DNA of 64,000 nucleotides from Vandiemenella viatica. Its lineage: Eukaryota; Arthropoda; Insecta; Orthoptera; Morabidae. Position numbers and translations under genes: made by a program. The notes under the pieces were generated by a model. It ran no database searches. It saw only the letters and a list, made by a program, of their open reading frames with translations, and was not told where the DNA came from. The DNA lies in the NCBI GenBank assembly GCA_031002005.1, contig JARYHS010011408.1:215150402-215214401 (forward strand), written 5' to 3'. Of this stretch, positions 34,750-47,019 are shown in pieces. Within the stretch, counting starts at the first letter, position 1. The number at the start of each line of letters is the position of its first letter.

Positions 34750-36560
34750 TTCCCTTACCTAATCATATATATTATTTCTATAAAGTATATTTTTGTCACA
34801 AGCCTTAATCTCCCTTCATACTTAACCAAAATCAATTAATAAGGTGTCATTTTAAAGCTTATGGTCTCCACTTTGGTCACACCATATTTTAAGAATGGAA
34901 TTTTTCAGAATTAGACCCTTAAAGGGCAAAAATGTCAATATTTCTAAAATGCTGTTTTTTGTGTTACAAGTCATTTATCTCCCTGGATACCTATCTGAAA
35001 TTGTTTTATGGGGTAACATTTTAAATATTAAGATCTCCACTTTGGTGACATCATATATTAAGACAGGAATTTTTCGGAATTCGACCCTTAAAGGGCAAAA
35101 GTATAAATATTTCTGAACGCGTTTTTGTGTCACGAGCCATTTCTCTCCCTTGATATCTAACCGATATAGATAAATGAGGAATCATATCAAAGATTAAGGT
35201 ATCTGCCATGGTAACATTATATTTTAAGAAAGAAATTATTCGTAATTTGACCCTTAAAGGGCAAAAGTGACAATATTTCTAAAATGCGTTTTGTGTGTCT
35301 AGAGCCATTTATCTTGGATATATAACTGAAATCAATAAATGAAGTAGGATTATGAAGATTAGAGTCTCAACTTTGGTGACATCATATACTAAGAATTTTT
35401 TTTTTTTTTTTTTTGGAATGGAACCCTTAAAGGGAAAAAGTATCAATGGTTCTTCAACGAATTTTTGCGTCACGAACCATTTATCTCCCTTCATGTCTAA
35501 CCGATATAGATAAATGAGGCATCATATTAAAGAGTAAAGTCTCCGCCGTGGTAACATTATATTTTAAGAATTTTTTTTTTTTTTGTAATTCCACCCTTAA
35601 AGGGCAAAAATATCAATATTTCTAAAATGCATTTTTTTGTGTATCGAGCCATTTATCTTCTTGGCTATTTAACCGAAATCGATAAAAGAAAGTAGGATTA
35701 TGAAGATTAGTGTCTCAGCTTTGGTGACATCATATACTAAGAAATATTTTTTTCTTTGGAATTGAACCCTTATACGGAAAAAGTATCAATGGTTCTTCAA
35801 TGCATTTTTGTGTCACGAGCCATTTATCTCCATTAATGTATTACGGAAATAGCTAAATGAGGTATCATTCTAAAGATTAAGGTCTCCGCTGTGGTCAAAT
35901 TTTTTGAAATGAACCCTTAAAGGGCAAAAATATCAGTATTTCTAAATTGTGTTTTTGTGTCTAGTCATTTATCTCCCTTGATAAGTAAACAAAACTGATA
36001 AACGAGGTATCATTTTAAAGACTGAGGTCTTCGTAATGTCTTCAGTTGGTTAAACCATATTTTAAGACGGGAATTTTTCAAAATTTGACCGTTAAAGGGC
36101 AAAAGTATTCATATTTCTACAATGCATTTTTCTGTCACGAGCCATTGATATCTAACCCAAATCGATAAACGGGGTATCGTTTAAAATATTATAGTATCCG
36201 CTTTAGACACATGATATTTTAAGAAATAACTTTTTTAAATTCAACCCTCAATGGGCAAAAATATCATCATTTCTAAAAAACAATTTTTTTTTACCTCGCT
36301 TGATGCATAACCGAAATCGGTAAATGAGGTATCATTTTAAAGGTGTCCGCTTTGGTCACGTCATATTTTATAAAAGGAATTTGACCCTTAAAGGGCAAAA
36401 GTATCAATATTACTTCTACAACATGTTTCTTTTCTTTTTTGTTGCGAGCCATTTATCCACTTCGATACCAAACCGAAATTGATAAATGACATGTCATTAT
36501 AGAGATTAAGGTCTCCAATTAGGTAAATTCATAATAATTTTTTTTTTTTGGAATTTGATG
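34750..36560 (+). repeat. Tandem array, unit of about 170 bp, roughly ten diverged copies
   Basis: The block GAGCCATTTATCTCCCTTGA recurs near 34797, 34966, 35132, 35298, 35473, 35645, 35815, 35962, 36137, 36290 and 36447. Each is followed by AACCGAAATCGATAAATGAG-like sequence and a CCCTTAAAGGGCAAAA box. Two units are shortened. No open frame. The right end (to about 37005) finishes in ACTAGATGACCCGTGCGAAA-like sequence on the minus strand. Confidence 0.85.
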
Positions 36561-37593
36561 CTTAAAGTGGTCACATGGATGAAACAGTTCAGAGCCAAGT
36601 CCTCAGATTGCAACGGCAGTATCGATGAGAAGTCAATAAACTGTTTTTTATACAATCAGAAGTTTTTTTGATTTTTTTTCCGTTATTGAAACATTTATGA
36701 TTTCCTATACAATTCCAGTGTAAACATTTTATTCGTACAGCGGCACATATCACAGAGACGTTGATATGCTGTGTGCATTTTGTTCAGGTTGGTTGTATTC
36801 TGTTAGGATCAGTGACAGTTTGTCATACATACAATGTGTTTTAAATCTTCCTAATGTTTCGTAATATGTTTTGATGCGTATCTATTACACTAAACAAATA
36901 AATATTTGCTTCAAAGTGCGGTTCTACTTTTCATTATATTACAAGCATTCAACCTCACTATTCATTGTATTTTACTAGCAAAATTTTCGCACGGGTCATC
37001 TAGTTTAAATTTTCCACTTGAATGCGACTAACTATGAGCTGAATTAGGCACTGTTAAAATTTAATACTAAACCATAAAAATTAAGTATCCCCAAAAACGT
37101 AATTTCATTGTTTTGAATCGTCCAGTATAAAATTTACTTTCCTGTTTCAGCTGATATCAACTTTCTCAATGGGAAATCAAATGTTTTGGATAATGGTACA
37201 ATGTTTAACATATCTATTAGTCTTGTGTAGTTTGCTAACGAACTAGTTCGTAAGAGCGCTCCCACAGGCGAACTAGTTCCCAGATCTCTCGCTCCCTAGT
37301 TCGTTCGATCCTTTCCCGAAGACCAACTTTTGTTTTAGTTTATTATCTAAAATGAAACACAGTTCCTTGTGGGCACATTTCACTGAAGACACAGATATAA
37401 AAATAAAAGAAAAATAAATTGTTCAACATTAATAATTATTGCAGAAGTCACAAACGGAAATTTAACGTGGAACGTGAAAATAAAACACACTTTGATCCCA
37501 TTATCAATTAAAAGAGAACCATCGATAACCACAACTACCATAACAAACAAGAGAGCGCGTGCAGTAGCGCTAGCAAAGCGAGCTGTCTTGGAG

Positions 37594-37745
37594 CGACCTA
37601 GTTTGCGAACTAAACAGAGCGCTCCTGGTCGCGAACTAAAGAGAGCGGTACCGTTCGCGAACCAAACTGAACGCTGTCGGTCGCGAACTAAACTGAGCGG
37701 TACCGTTCGCGAATTAAATTGAGCGCTACCGTTCGCGAACTAGCA
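37594..37745 (+). repeat. 26-bp tandem repeat, five full copies plus a partial
   Basis: The unit is close to GCGAACTAAACTGAGCGGTACC plus GTTC, starting at about 37605 and repeating every 26 nt up to 37735. It alternates between GGTACCGTTC and GCTNNTGGTC/GTCGGTC ends. Related GCGAACTAGTTC blocks stand alone at 37238-37300. GC-rich in an AT-rich setting. Confidence 0.85.
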
Positions 37746-38440
37746 CCATTCGCCGCTAGGGTTTCCAATATTTTTTCGGTTGACGGTAGTAAATTTTTAA
37801 AAAGAATAACCTACAAAAATATGCTACACTTCAAAAATATAATATTTTACGAAAGAGTAGAAAATGATAAAAGGTATGTTTTTACTATTTCATTTTTTAA
37901 GCTACATTTTTTGCACTTCTTGCATCTTTAATTCTTTTTTTTCTACAGTAAAATTGTCATATGCTTTATCGCTTTCAGTTGTCAAATTAATTTCGAGCAA
38001 AAGCTCATTTTTTATTCATGAAATACTTCTCTTACTTTTACCTGGATTTCGTATAATATTGTTATTTCAGAGTAAAGTATGTTCACTTTGATATTAATTT
38101 TTTCTCGCAAATTTATAAACTCTAATATAGTGTCACAGTCATCAATGAAACCCTGTGTTTTGAAATTAATTTTTGGATTTTGTATAGCCAATTAGCCAGT
38201 TGTTTTTCATTTTCACTGAAATGGCCAGGTTGAGAATTCATTTCATTAATCTTTGGTTATTCATTCTGATAATGTGGTCAAAGAATTTAATTCGCCTTTT
38301 CCTGAAAGTGACTCAAATTTTTTTCCAAATGCTGATATAGTTCACATGATTTCCTTTTCATTCAAATTCCTCCTGTACAAAATGGATCTAAGATTTTCCT
38401 TAAAATTTTTCTTTCTTGCTTTTGAATATGTCTAAACAAT
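37746..38440. other. No feature recognised
   Basis: AT-rich sequence with no coding or repeat signal that I can name. Confidence 0.5.
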
Positions 38441-38443
38441 TAT

Positions 38444-39370
38444 CTACCCCCAAATAATCAAAGTTTCCGATGAGTATACTGCCTCTGGTTTGATTATAGT
38501 AATATAGTGTCTTAACTTGGCATTGTGGGATATTGTCTTTTTGTTGAATTTGTTGTAGGTGATTCTATAAGCTTTTTGTAATTTAGATATTCTCTCCTTG
38601 TTTGCGTTAATAACAACTTCTCCTAGATATCTGAATTTGGTTACTTGAGAGATACTGCCAAATTGTGTTATCATGGGTTGTCTTGGTACTGCGAAGATCC
38701 TTCCATTTAGTGGGTTTTAGCTTATGAGATTTGGAGACCACATTTAGCTGAAATTTCATCGAGTTTTACAAGGGAGTAGATTGCTGCTTGCCTGCTGTTG
38801 AAGAAAATTGCTAGATCCTCTACAAAGGTCAAACATCACAGGTGAAGTTTATTTTTGAGTAGCCTGCCAATGGTCATTCCTTTTACTTCTATTCCCAGGC
38901 TTGATTACTTTGTCTAGAACAAGACTGAACAAAAGAGGCAATAGTCACTCTCTTTGTCGAACTCCTGATCTGAAACGGATCAGCTACTTCACTTATGAGC
39001 CTAACTTTTGAGATAGTATCCATTAATTTGTGTATGATTAATTCTCTTGTTTTCCTGTCTACTTTGTATATTGAAACGCATTTATCTGTCAATTGAGTGA
39101 AATATTTTTTAGAGTCTACAAAGGTGATCACTGTTTGTCTGTCTTTACAGATTTGTAAGATGGTTTTGAAATTTAAAATTTGTTTCACACATGACCTGCC
39201 TTTTTTAAATCCTGCATGATACTCAGCGATAAGACGATCCATTTATGTTTCAAGTCCCATGAGAAATGCCTTGGATAGAATTTTGCAAGTAATTGGTAAC
39301 AGGGAAATTTCTCTGTAGCTATTAATGTCAGTTTTATCCACTTTTTTCCTTGATCCAGTCTTCTTTTAAT
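38444..39370 (-). pseudogene. LINE RT fragment (family unresolved)
   Basis: Minus strand: IAEYHAGFKKGRSCVKQILN (about 39235-39175), TVITFVDSKKYFTQLTDKCV (catalytic A region decayed), KTRELIIHKLMDTISKVRL, DPFQIRS, and, after a break, FGSISQVTKFRYLGEVV and ISKLQKAYRITYNKF (38650-38560). The catalytic ADD segment is lost between the two open stretches. Resembles RTE/R1-like RTs; the clade is not assignable by eye. Confidence 0.65.
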
Positions 39371-39536
39371 TTATACTTTATTGGACAATGAATTACTGGA
39401 CAATAAGTAATTTTAAACACTAACGGGAATTTTCTCGAAGTTTCTCTGTAGTTTAATTATTAAATTTCTGTTACATTGATGCATTAATTCTAATGTAATT
39501 TTTTTTATTTATTTCTTTATAGAGTAGAATAGAAGT

Positions 39537-39650
39537 AAAAGGAATAACCATTGGCAGGCTACTCAAATATAAACTTCACTTGCGGTGTTTCTTTATTCCC
39601 AGGCTTTGATTACTTTGTCTAGAACAAGACTGAACAAAGGGGGTGATCTC
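39537..39650. repeat. Rearranged partial duplicate of the adjacent LINE fragment
   Basis: 39537-39580 is the reverse complement of about 38845-38890, and 39590-39650 is a direct copy of about 38890-38950 (block GATTACTTTGTCTAGAACAA). Both pieces share the breakpoint near 38890. Confidence 0.7.
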
Positions 39651-39659
39651 TTTGGACTA

Positions 39660-41861
39660 TTGAAGTCCGATAAATGAATTTGTAAAATTGGTGGTGTTGG
39701 AGGAATGCTTAAAGACAATAAATTAAAATAGATTTTGTGAGATTACTGGGTGAAATTTATTCCATAGTTCTACTTAGTTTTGCTGAATGTTCTCAGTTTG
39801 AAACTGGGTGGGGGCACTACAAGTTGAACCTCAGTCTTCGAATAGAACTTTTGGTAGAAATTTTGACAACAAAAATCATTTCTCAGTGGAAAAGTTAAAA
39901 AGTACATGGTTGCGGATGAGAGCGGTGGACAAGCAACGAAACCACAACAATGTCCACTCCTTCCTTATGCCTTACAACCTTTACTTTTTCAAATGATCCT
40001 TATGATAACACGAACAGTAAGGTAATAAAAGCAAGGAAGGATAGGGATAATAACCCATTACTTACTACAGATAAAGGCAGGAGGGCCACAACAAATACAT
40101 AAACACTAATATACTTAACAATACTCACCAAAATTTAAGTAGCTAGATGGAAGGATATTCAAGTTATATCAATGCCTTCAAAGCATTTTATTTGCGATGC
40201 TAGTGCACATGTTGCAATAACAAACATAAGCTTCTACTTGATGTGTTATCTAGTTTTCTTTACAGTACTTTTCAAAGTAGACATATTGCTTGGATATTGT
40301 TGAAGTAGGTATATTGGAATATCAAACAGTCATAAAATCCATCATTTTTAAGTGATTATTAGCAACTGAAATTTGTTCAAAGTCAGTAAAGGTTAAAGGG
40401 AAGCTGCTCCTTCATTTTAAGCAGTGAGGAATTGAGTGCTTCAATATCTCTTGACCAACATGAAAGATCACCAAAATTTGCAACCACTGGTGAAAAAATA
40501 GCACAAGTGCACATTATAGTATTCAGCGATTGTGTATGACAAGGCTGAAAGGAAATAAGGAAGAGCAAGCCTTCGGCAAGTCAAGTGCCACATTTGTTAA
40601 ATGCTAATCAAAAGCAAATGCGAAAACTACTTTTTTTTCATATATTTGTTATTACAAATGAAAAGTAGATCTGCCACCACGAAACGAAACAGTGATGAAA
40701 ATAGTGTGTGTGTGTGGAAAAAGGGGGTGGTTCGTAAAAGGGGGGTGGTTTGAAGAGACAGTGGTTCTGCAACAAAAAAAAGCAAAGCTGATTCAATCTG
40801 CCAGAAAGCTCAGTGTTTAGAGAGATGCAGAAAAGCATTGATTACCTAGAAAAGGTTAGAATAATAATGGAGCAGAGGATCAGCCTTAATTTTTCCCCTT
40901 CCTAAATTAAGACGATACTCAAATGTTTTAAATGTGTTTTGAGTGCTTCCCTTAGAAATTGGACACTAAATTGGAAAAATTACAGACACACTTCAGTATT
41001 GTTTACATAGCATTTCTGTGGGCAATATTGGAAGCGGAGTTGTCTGTTGTTTGTGGTGCTGTATGTTATTTCTGACCAAATTTCTTTATTTGTATGCAAG
41101 TAAACTATGATATAAAAATTCCTAACTGAATCACCAATAAACATACAATCACTGCATATATAAGACTAAAACAATATCATAGAATAGAAACAAATATTAA
41201 TGTACCCAATCTATTAAACATGAGAAAATTTAAGTAAAAACTTAAACCAAAGTGTCTTTCACAAAAACACATTGAAGATAATAAATTTGCTGAATCCTGT
41301 CACGATAGTTTTAGACACATTTTCCGTATGTTTTCTTTGTAGGGAACATAAATAAACAATTTGTTTTGAGTTTCAATTAACATGTATACATACTGAAGCA
41401 CTAAACACCACTTGTAAATGGTAGAATACATTGTATCAATGAAATTATCATACTGCTATTTTGTTTGTAACTGTGAGAATGATGGACTGATAACACATGA
41501 AATAGAATGGCAGCTATGAGAATTTTGGTGTCAGTATTCAAATGAACATAAAATTTTTTGCATTTTTGTGTTTGTTTTTGCAAGAAATAATATTACTTTT
41601 CCAAAATTAATCAAGTACCCTATTTTCACATTATATGCAAGTATTTTTACTTTTTTTGAGCGCCTTTCCCACTCAACTCCTTCCCCTTCTATTTAATAGG
41701 TTGACATGTATAGCCCTTTTACCACTTCTGGTGTTCCAGAATGCCATTGCTTTATCAACAGCAGTATTTAAATAAAATATCATATTACTAAAACTTGAGT
41801 AATTTCGTAATTATCATAACAGGGTAGCTGTCTGTGAAATTAGTAAGTTGTATTGCAAGTG

Positions 41862-41865
<4 letters not shown>
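39660..41865. other. Intron 1 sequence; repeat piece at about 40019-40105
   Basis: 40019-40105 (GGAAGGATAGGGATAATAAC..ACAGATAAAGGCAGGAGG) belongs to the interspersed repeat also seen at 33968, 44993 and 47020. Nothing else is recognised. Confidence 0.5.

Positions 41866-41890
<25 letters not shown>
41866..41890 (+). repeat. TTA microsatellite
   Basis: About eight TTA units immediately before the TA target of the mariner element. Confidence 0.85.
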
Positions 41891-41892
<2 letters not shown>

Positions 41893-43169
41893 CGAGGGTG
41901 ATTCAAATGAAAACCTTAAATATTTTTTTAAATATTATTTAATGTGCAGAAGTGCTACAAAGCTGTATCACTTTTCAACATAATCTCTCCCACACTCAAT
42001 GCAAGTCCTCCAGCGCTTACAAAGTGCATAAATTCCTTTAGAAAAAAATTCTTTTGGTAGTCCGCACAACCACTCATGCACCACGTGGCGTACCTCTTCA
42101 TCAAAACGGAACTTCTTTCCTCCCATTGCTTCTTTGAGTGGTCCAAACATATGAAAATCACTTGGGGCAAGGTCTGGTGAGTATGGTGGATGAGGAAGAC
42201 ACTCAAAATGCAGGTCTGTGATTGTTGCAACTGTTGTACGGGGAGTGTGGGGCCTTGCATTGTCATGTTGCAAAAGGACACCTGATGACAGCAATCGACG
42301 TCGCTTTGATTTGATTGCAGGCCGAAGATGATCTGTGTATGATGCACTGGTGACAGTGGTCCATCTAGGCATGTAATGCTCCAAAATGACACCTTTTTCG
42401 CCCCAAAAGGGAGTCAGCATAACCTTCGCTGCTAATGGTTCTGTTCGAAACTTTTTTGGTTTTGATGATGAGGAATGACACCATTCCTCTCTCATTCTCT
42501 GTTTCCAGTTGGTGGAAGTGAACCCAGGTTTCGTCCCCAGTAACGATTCTTGCAAGGAAGCCATCACCTTCTCGTTCAAAGCGCCAAAGAAGTTCTTCAC
42601 AAGCATCAACACGTCGTTCTCTCATTTCAGGAGTCAGCTGCCGTGGCACCCATCTTGCAGACACATCATGCACAATGTGGTGTGCTGAACCATGACTAAT
42701 CTTTAAACATGCTGCAATGTCATTCAGTGTCACTCGGCAGTTTTCCATCACTATGGCTTCAACTGCTGCAATGTTCTCTGGAGTCACAATTCGTTGTGCC
42801 TGATCTGGACGAGGAGCATCTTCCACTGAAGTCACACCATTTGTGAACTTCCTACACCATTCGTAGACTTGCTGCTGTGACAAACATGTATCACCGTACT
42901 GAACCTTCATTCTTTGATGAATTTCAATAGGTTTCATACCTTCACTACTCAAAAACCAAATAACAGAACACTTCTTTCCTGGAGCAAGTCTCAAGTGGGG
43001 CAGCCATCTTTATACTGATACTGCGACGGTATTTGTGCATCTGCACTATGCTGCCACCTATAGGCCATTCTGCACGCTGCTTGTAGCACGCTTACCAACT
43101 TACAGGATAACGACGCGAAATTTCGATTTTTTTATTACAAATTTAAGGTTTTCATTTGACCCACCCTCG
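41893..43169 (-). mobile_element. Mariner DNA transposon, full length (1277 bp)
   Basis: Terminal inverted repeats start CGAGGGTG..TCAAATGAAA at 41893 and end with the reverse complement at 43169. TA flanks both ends (41891-41892 and 43170-43171), the expected mariner target duplication. Contains one transposase gene on the minus strand. Confidence 0.93.
41968..43007 (-). pseudogene. Mariner transposase (D,D34D), two frameshifts
   Basis: The ATG at 43007 opens MAAPL, then a 1-nt shift within about 13 nt leads to the main frame RLAPGKKCSVIWFL. Helix-turn-helix DNA-binding regions cover roughly the first 115 residues (QQQVYEWCRKFTNG and a second HTH with ITLNDIAACL-like VTLNDIAACLKIS). The catalytic core has VTGDETWV, LLQHDNARPH and YSPDLAPSDFHMF. 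The second and third Asp are separated by 34 residues, as in classical mariners. A second frameshift near 42490-42510 separates the first Asp from the rest. Total span is 1040 nt, about 346 codons, the normal mariner size. Except for the two shifts the frame is open, so this copy was probably inactivated recently. Confidence 0.92.
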
Positions 43170-43171
43170 TA

Positions 43172-44990
43172 TTTTGTTATTGTAGAGGTGGAGAACTGGG
43201 GCCTATTACAGTCTTTGACGTAATTATAAAAAGCAACAAAAAATCAGAACGGTCTTCGTATAGGCCAGTGGTATGTGGGACTGTTATAACTCTTTGTTCA
43301 GTATGGTGTACTTTCATTTATATGACCAAATAGCTGATTTTGTATGCTATAACCATGAAATGGCACTAGAAATTAAGTTTGAAGTCATAAAAGAGCAAGT
43401 GTGTATTGTACCTACTGTCAAATTCACTGGTAGGAAGAGGTAAAAGTTTGGTGTTTTAAGTTTCAGGTATGTCGTATTGCGATAGAAAAGACATACAATG
43501 ATGGTCAGACCAGGGACCCTTTGGAGGGGGGGGGGGGGAGGAGGAATAGTATATATTAAACCAACTCGATTCAATGCATCATCTCAAACAACTTACAAAC
43601 AATGAAAGTTCAACTTAAGCAGCTATTAAAGCCAGAAAGGAAGAAGTGGAAAGTGCTCATGACCAACAACTGGGAGACAGGACCTAGAGAATGATGATTA
43701 GGGTTTGGATGCTTAGGACCAAAAAAGTAGAGAAATATGTAGGCAAATGGGTAAATATGACTTAAAAATCACAAAATATGACCAAACATTTAAATTTACT
43801 ATACATCATAACATGCTCAATTACACATTATTTATTTTATCTAGTGGTGACGCTTTCATGTAGACAGCATAATTTGCTTCCGTGCACTCGCTGCACCATT
43901 GGAAAATCAAATTTTAAACCGTTTTGTTGAAGTCACTTTAATTTCAGATAATTTACAGAATAGAACTCTTTCATCTGTACTAAAATACTCCTTTCTAAAT
44001 TCCCTTACGTAACTGCGCACTTTCAGAAAACTTTTATCTTCGGCATGGTGAAAGGTCTACTCACTGATCCAGTACAGATTTAACGGTGACTGAAGATATT
44101 TCATCTAGATGTTGATTGATGCTGATCCACACAGGCATGCTTCTGCTGTATTGTCGAGATAAAAAGGCGGGCGGAACATTACGTTTAGAGAATGACAATA
44201 ATGTATAACTTTAATTTTTGACTGGTGAATTTTGACAACAGTGAAAATTTGTTCCCCCCCCCCCCCCCCATCTGTATAGCAAAAGAACAGTTCCGTGAAT
44301 AATTATCTTAATTTTTTCTCATCTATATCTATTGAATTCCTGGTACTGTTAAAAAACTACCAGATTTTTCCTCAAAATATGACCATACGACCATAAATAT
44401 TATCGAAATATGACCAAAACTAGGAAAATGGTCTGAATATGCATTTATATGCTATATAAAATACATATTACTACAATCAGAAGCATTGAATCAGTGTTTA
44501 ACTCAGCATTTCAGCTCAAAACGAAGGCAGGAAAAAAATGTTACTTGTCCTAAAGATCAGAACCCTAAAGATGATGATGACTAAGGCTACAAGACAGACT
44601 ATTGCACGAGCTGGTGCTATTGAAGTATTGGGTTGGATCAATGAAAATGGCAATCATCCATGGAAGATAGAAGGTACTAACTGTAAAACAACAGAATCAT
44701 TGTTCACCAACATTGAAGGCAATGTGGGAAAAACAAACAAAAATCACAAAATAACTTAACAATGATGAAATTTTCAGGTTTAAATCATTTGGCAACAGTA
44801 GAACACAATGTATAGTGACTAGGACACTGATAACAAAATAAAGTGGAAATTTTCACAAAATTAAAGTTTCAAGATACAGTGAGAACATGCTGCGACATGT
44901 TCTCTGTTAACGTTATATCTTTTGATGTTTGATCCTTGTTTGATACCTACTCTGGCCTAGTAACAGTATTCTGCAAGATCACAATATATA
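43172..44990. other. Intron 1 sequence, homopolymers only
   Basis: A 13-nt G run (43526-43538) and a 16-nt C run (44254-44269). No gene or repeat family recognised. Confidence 0.5.
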
Positions 44991-44992
44991 TA

Positions 44993-45245
44993 ACAGTGAG
45001 CAGGAAAATGCTTTAAGGCAATAAAACTAAGGAAGATAGGGAAATGTGACTCAACATTTACCACAGATAAGGCGGCTGGGAATGATGAACATAAAAAAAG
45101 AACAAACGTAAGAAACGCGCAATATATCGGCGATAGCGCGTTTCTTGTGTTAGTTCTTTTTTATGTTCATCATTCCCCGCCGTCTTCATCTGTGGTAAAT
45201 GTTGGGTCGTATTTCCCAATCCTCCCCTAGTTTTATATATATAGG
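44993..45245. repeat. Palindromic interspersed repeat
   Basis: The left half (about 45012-45120) and right half (about 45135-45240) are diverged reverse complements. At the centre, AAGAAACGCGC and GCGCGTTTCTT form a perfect 11-bp stem around a 14-nt loop (45121-45134). The unit is the same repeat found singly at 33968, 40019 and 47020. Confidence 0.75.
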
Positions 45246-45950
45246 TGAGACAGTCTCCAACATTACCCACCTCTCATAATATTCTCCTGTTGACAAAGGG
45301 TTGGTCCCGAAAAATTCTTTATCAGCTGTGTTTTTGTCTTTTTTGTGTGTTCGCGCCCTACATTCATCACCTGAAGGTAAGTGGTGGCTCATTTCCCTAT
45401 CCTGATTTAATTCCTTTTCACTACTTAGTACCCTCGATTTATATATATACATTCGTTGAGGCCAACTGGGACCATGTTAAGCCTTTGTGCATTTGGCAAA
45501 GAGTTTCATCTTCTTTTGGGCCCAGAACTCCTTCATTTGTTTTGAATGTGCCTGTTTACGCTCCTCTGTCCAGAGTGTACCACGCCTTCTGTTGGAGTGT
45601 TCGTCTCGGCTTCTCCCACTTGTCATTAACTTCTTCCGAAATATATCTCTATTGAAATATATATATATATATATATAGTAACCAGGAAACAATAGGAGCT
45701 AAGTAGCGAATGGATTTAAAAAAAAAAAAAAAAAAAGTTTAGTGAAGTGAATCACCACTCACCTTAGATGATGGTTTCATGGGATGAACACACAAAAATG
45801 CACAAGAACAGGACATTAGCTCGGCATGCATTGCAATGCCTCTTTTTCTTTCTTAATTTGGTATGCATATACAAAACAGACAGATTTACATGTACTAAAT
45901 AAATGAAAGATATCGTGAGAAACTGGATGGTTTCATGTGAAAATTTTGTT
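45246..45950. repeat. Interspersed repeat pieces with Penelope-associated blocks
   Basis: 45370-45400 (AAGGTAAGTGGTGGCTCATT) is the inverse of blocks at 15710, 45750 and 47520. The TA run at 45655-45677 separates two pieces. Open stretches here (for example 45245-45655) coincide with the repeats and are not considered genes. Confidence 0.5.
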
Positions 45951-45959
45951 TAAGAAGGG

Positions 45960-46870
45960 TAATGAATGAGAGTGGGTGGGTTTTTATAAACCTAATGTAG
46001 GCAATACATTTCTCTTTGTTTTAAAGTATACGTGTGCAGTCTTCCATTAAAAATTTGATAAAAAGAGTTTCTATAAACAACTTCTGAAATTAAGATGGGT
46101 GGAAGTAAAGGGGGAGAGAGGATGGACTTTTGTAAATCAAATGTAGAAGGTACTTTTCTGTTTGCTTTTAAGGATACGTGTGTAAAGTTCCTTCAAAATC
46201 GGATAGAAACGGTAGCTTTGTAGAAAGAACATTGAAGAAAAATTAATGAGGTGGAAAGAGTGACAGGGGTTGGATTTCTGAAAATCAAATTTAGATGGTA
46301 TTTTTCTGTTTGTTTTAATGTATAAATGTACAAAGAACCATTGAGAACAGATTAAATCTGTCGGTATGTATAAAGAACGCTTACAAAAATAAGTGGGTCG
46401 AAAGAAGGAGAGGGGTAGGGTTTCTGAAAACCAAATGTAGACAATATTTTTCTGTTGGTTTTAAAGTATATATACACAAAGTTCCGTTGATAGTGGATAA
46501 AAACTGTGGGTAAGTGTAAAGAACATTGACAAAAATTAAGGGTGTGGAGAGGGGGAGACGGGTTGGGTTTTCGCAAATCAATTGTATACAGTATTTTTCT
46601 GTTTGTTTTACAGTATACATGTGAAACATTAGGGGAGTGAAAATGGGGAGAGGGGTTGGGTTTCTGAAAACCAAATGCCGATAGTATTTTTCTGTTTATT
46701 TTGAAGTAAACATGTGCAAAGTTCCACCGAAATCAGATAAAAAATGTGGGTTCCTATAAAATTAAGGGTTGTTTAAACCATTCTTGAATCAACACACATA
46801 AAATTTCATAAAAATTAGTCCAGCCGTTTAGGAGTTCAGCTACATACACACGGACAGAAGAAAAATATAC
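45960..46870 (+). repeat. RTE-type LINE 3' region with tandem repeats of about 150 bp
   Basis: About six diverged units sharing GGTTGGGTTTCTGAAAACC, AAATGTAGACAGTATTTTTC and TGTTTGTTTTAAAGTATAC-like blocks. The array ends in AAAATTTCATAAAAATTAGT, CCAGCCGTTTAGGAGTTCAG (46818-46840) and a TACATACACA/TATA tail, the characteristic 3' end of RTE-like LINEs. No coding part. Confidence 0.75.
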
Positions 46871-47019
46871 ATATATATCAAAAGAAATAACCACAAAATG
46901 GATAGGGAAAGAAACCCAGCACTCACAAAAGATGAGGACTGAAGGGCAGTAAAGAAAGAAAAAATTAATTTACAATATTTCAGTGAGCACCAGTTATTTA
47001 AAATACTTCCTTAAGTAGA

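Noticed and set aside
34750..36560. A CRISPR-like array
   Set aside because: Units are about 170 bp, contiguous and diverged, with no short identical repeats and unique spacers.
37474..37722. An Arg-rich ORF (KRARAVALAKRAV...)
   Set aside because: It is a translation of the 26-bp GC-rich tandem repeat.
45245..45655. A 136-codon plus-strand ORF
   Set aside because: It overlaps interspersed repeats shared with 15700, 45750 and 47520 in several frames; no protein motif.
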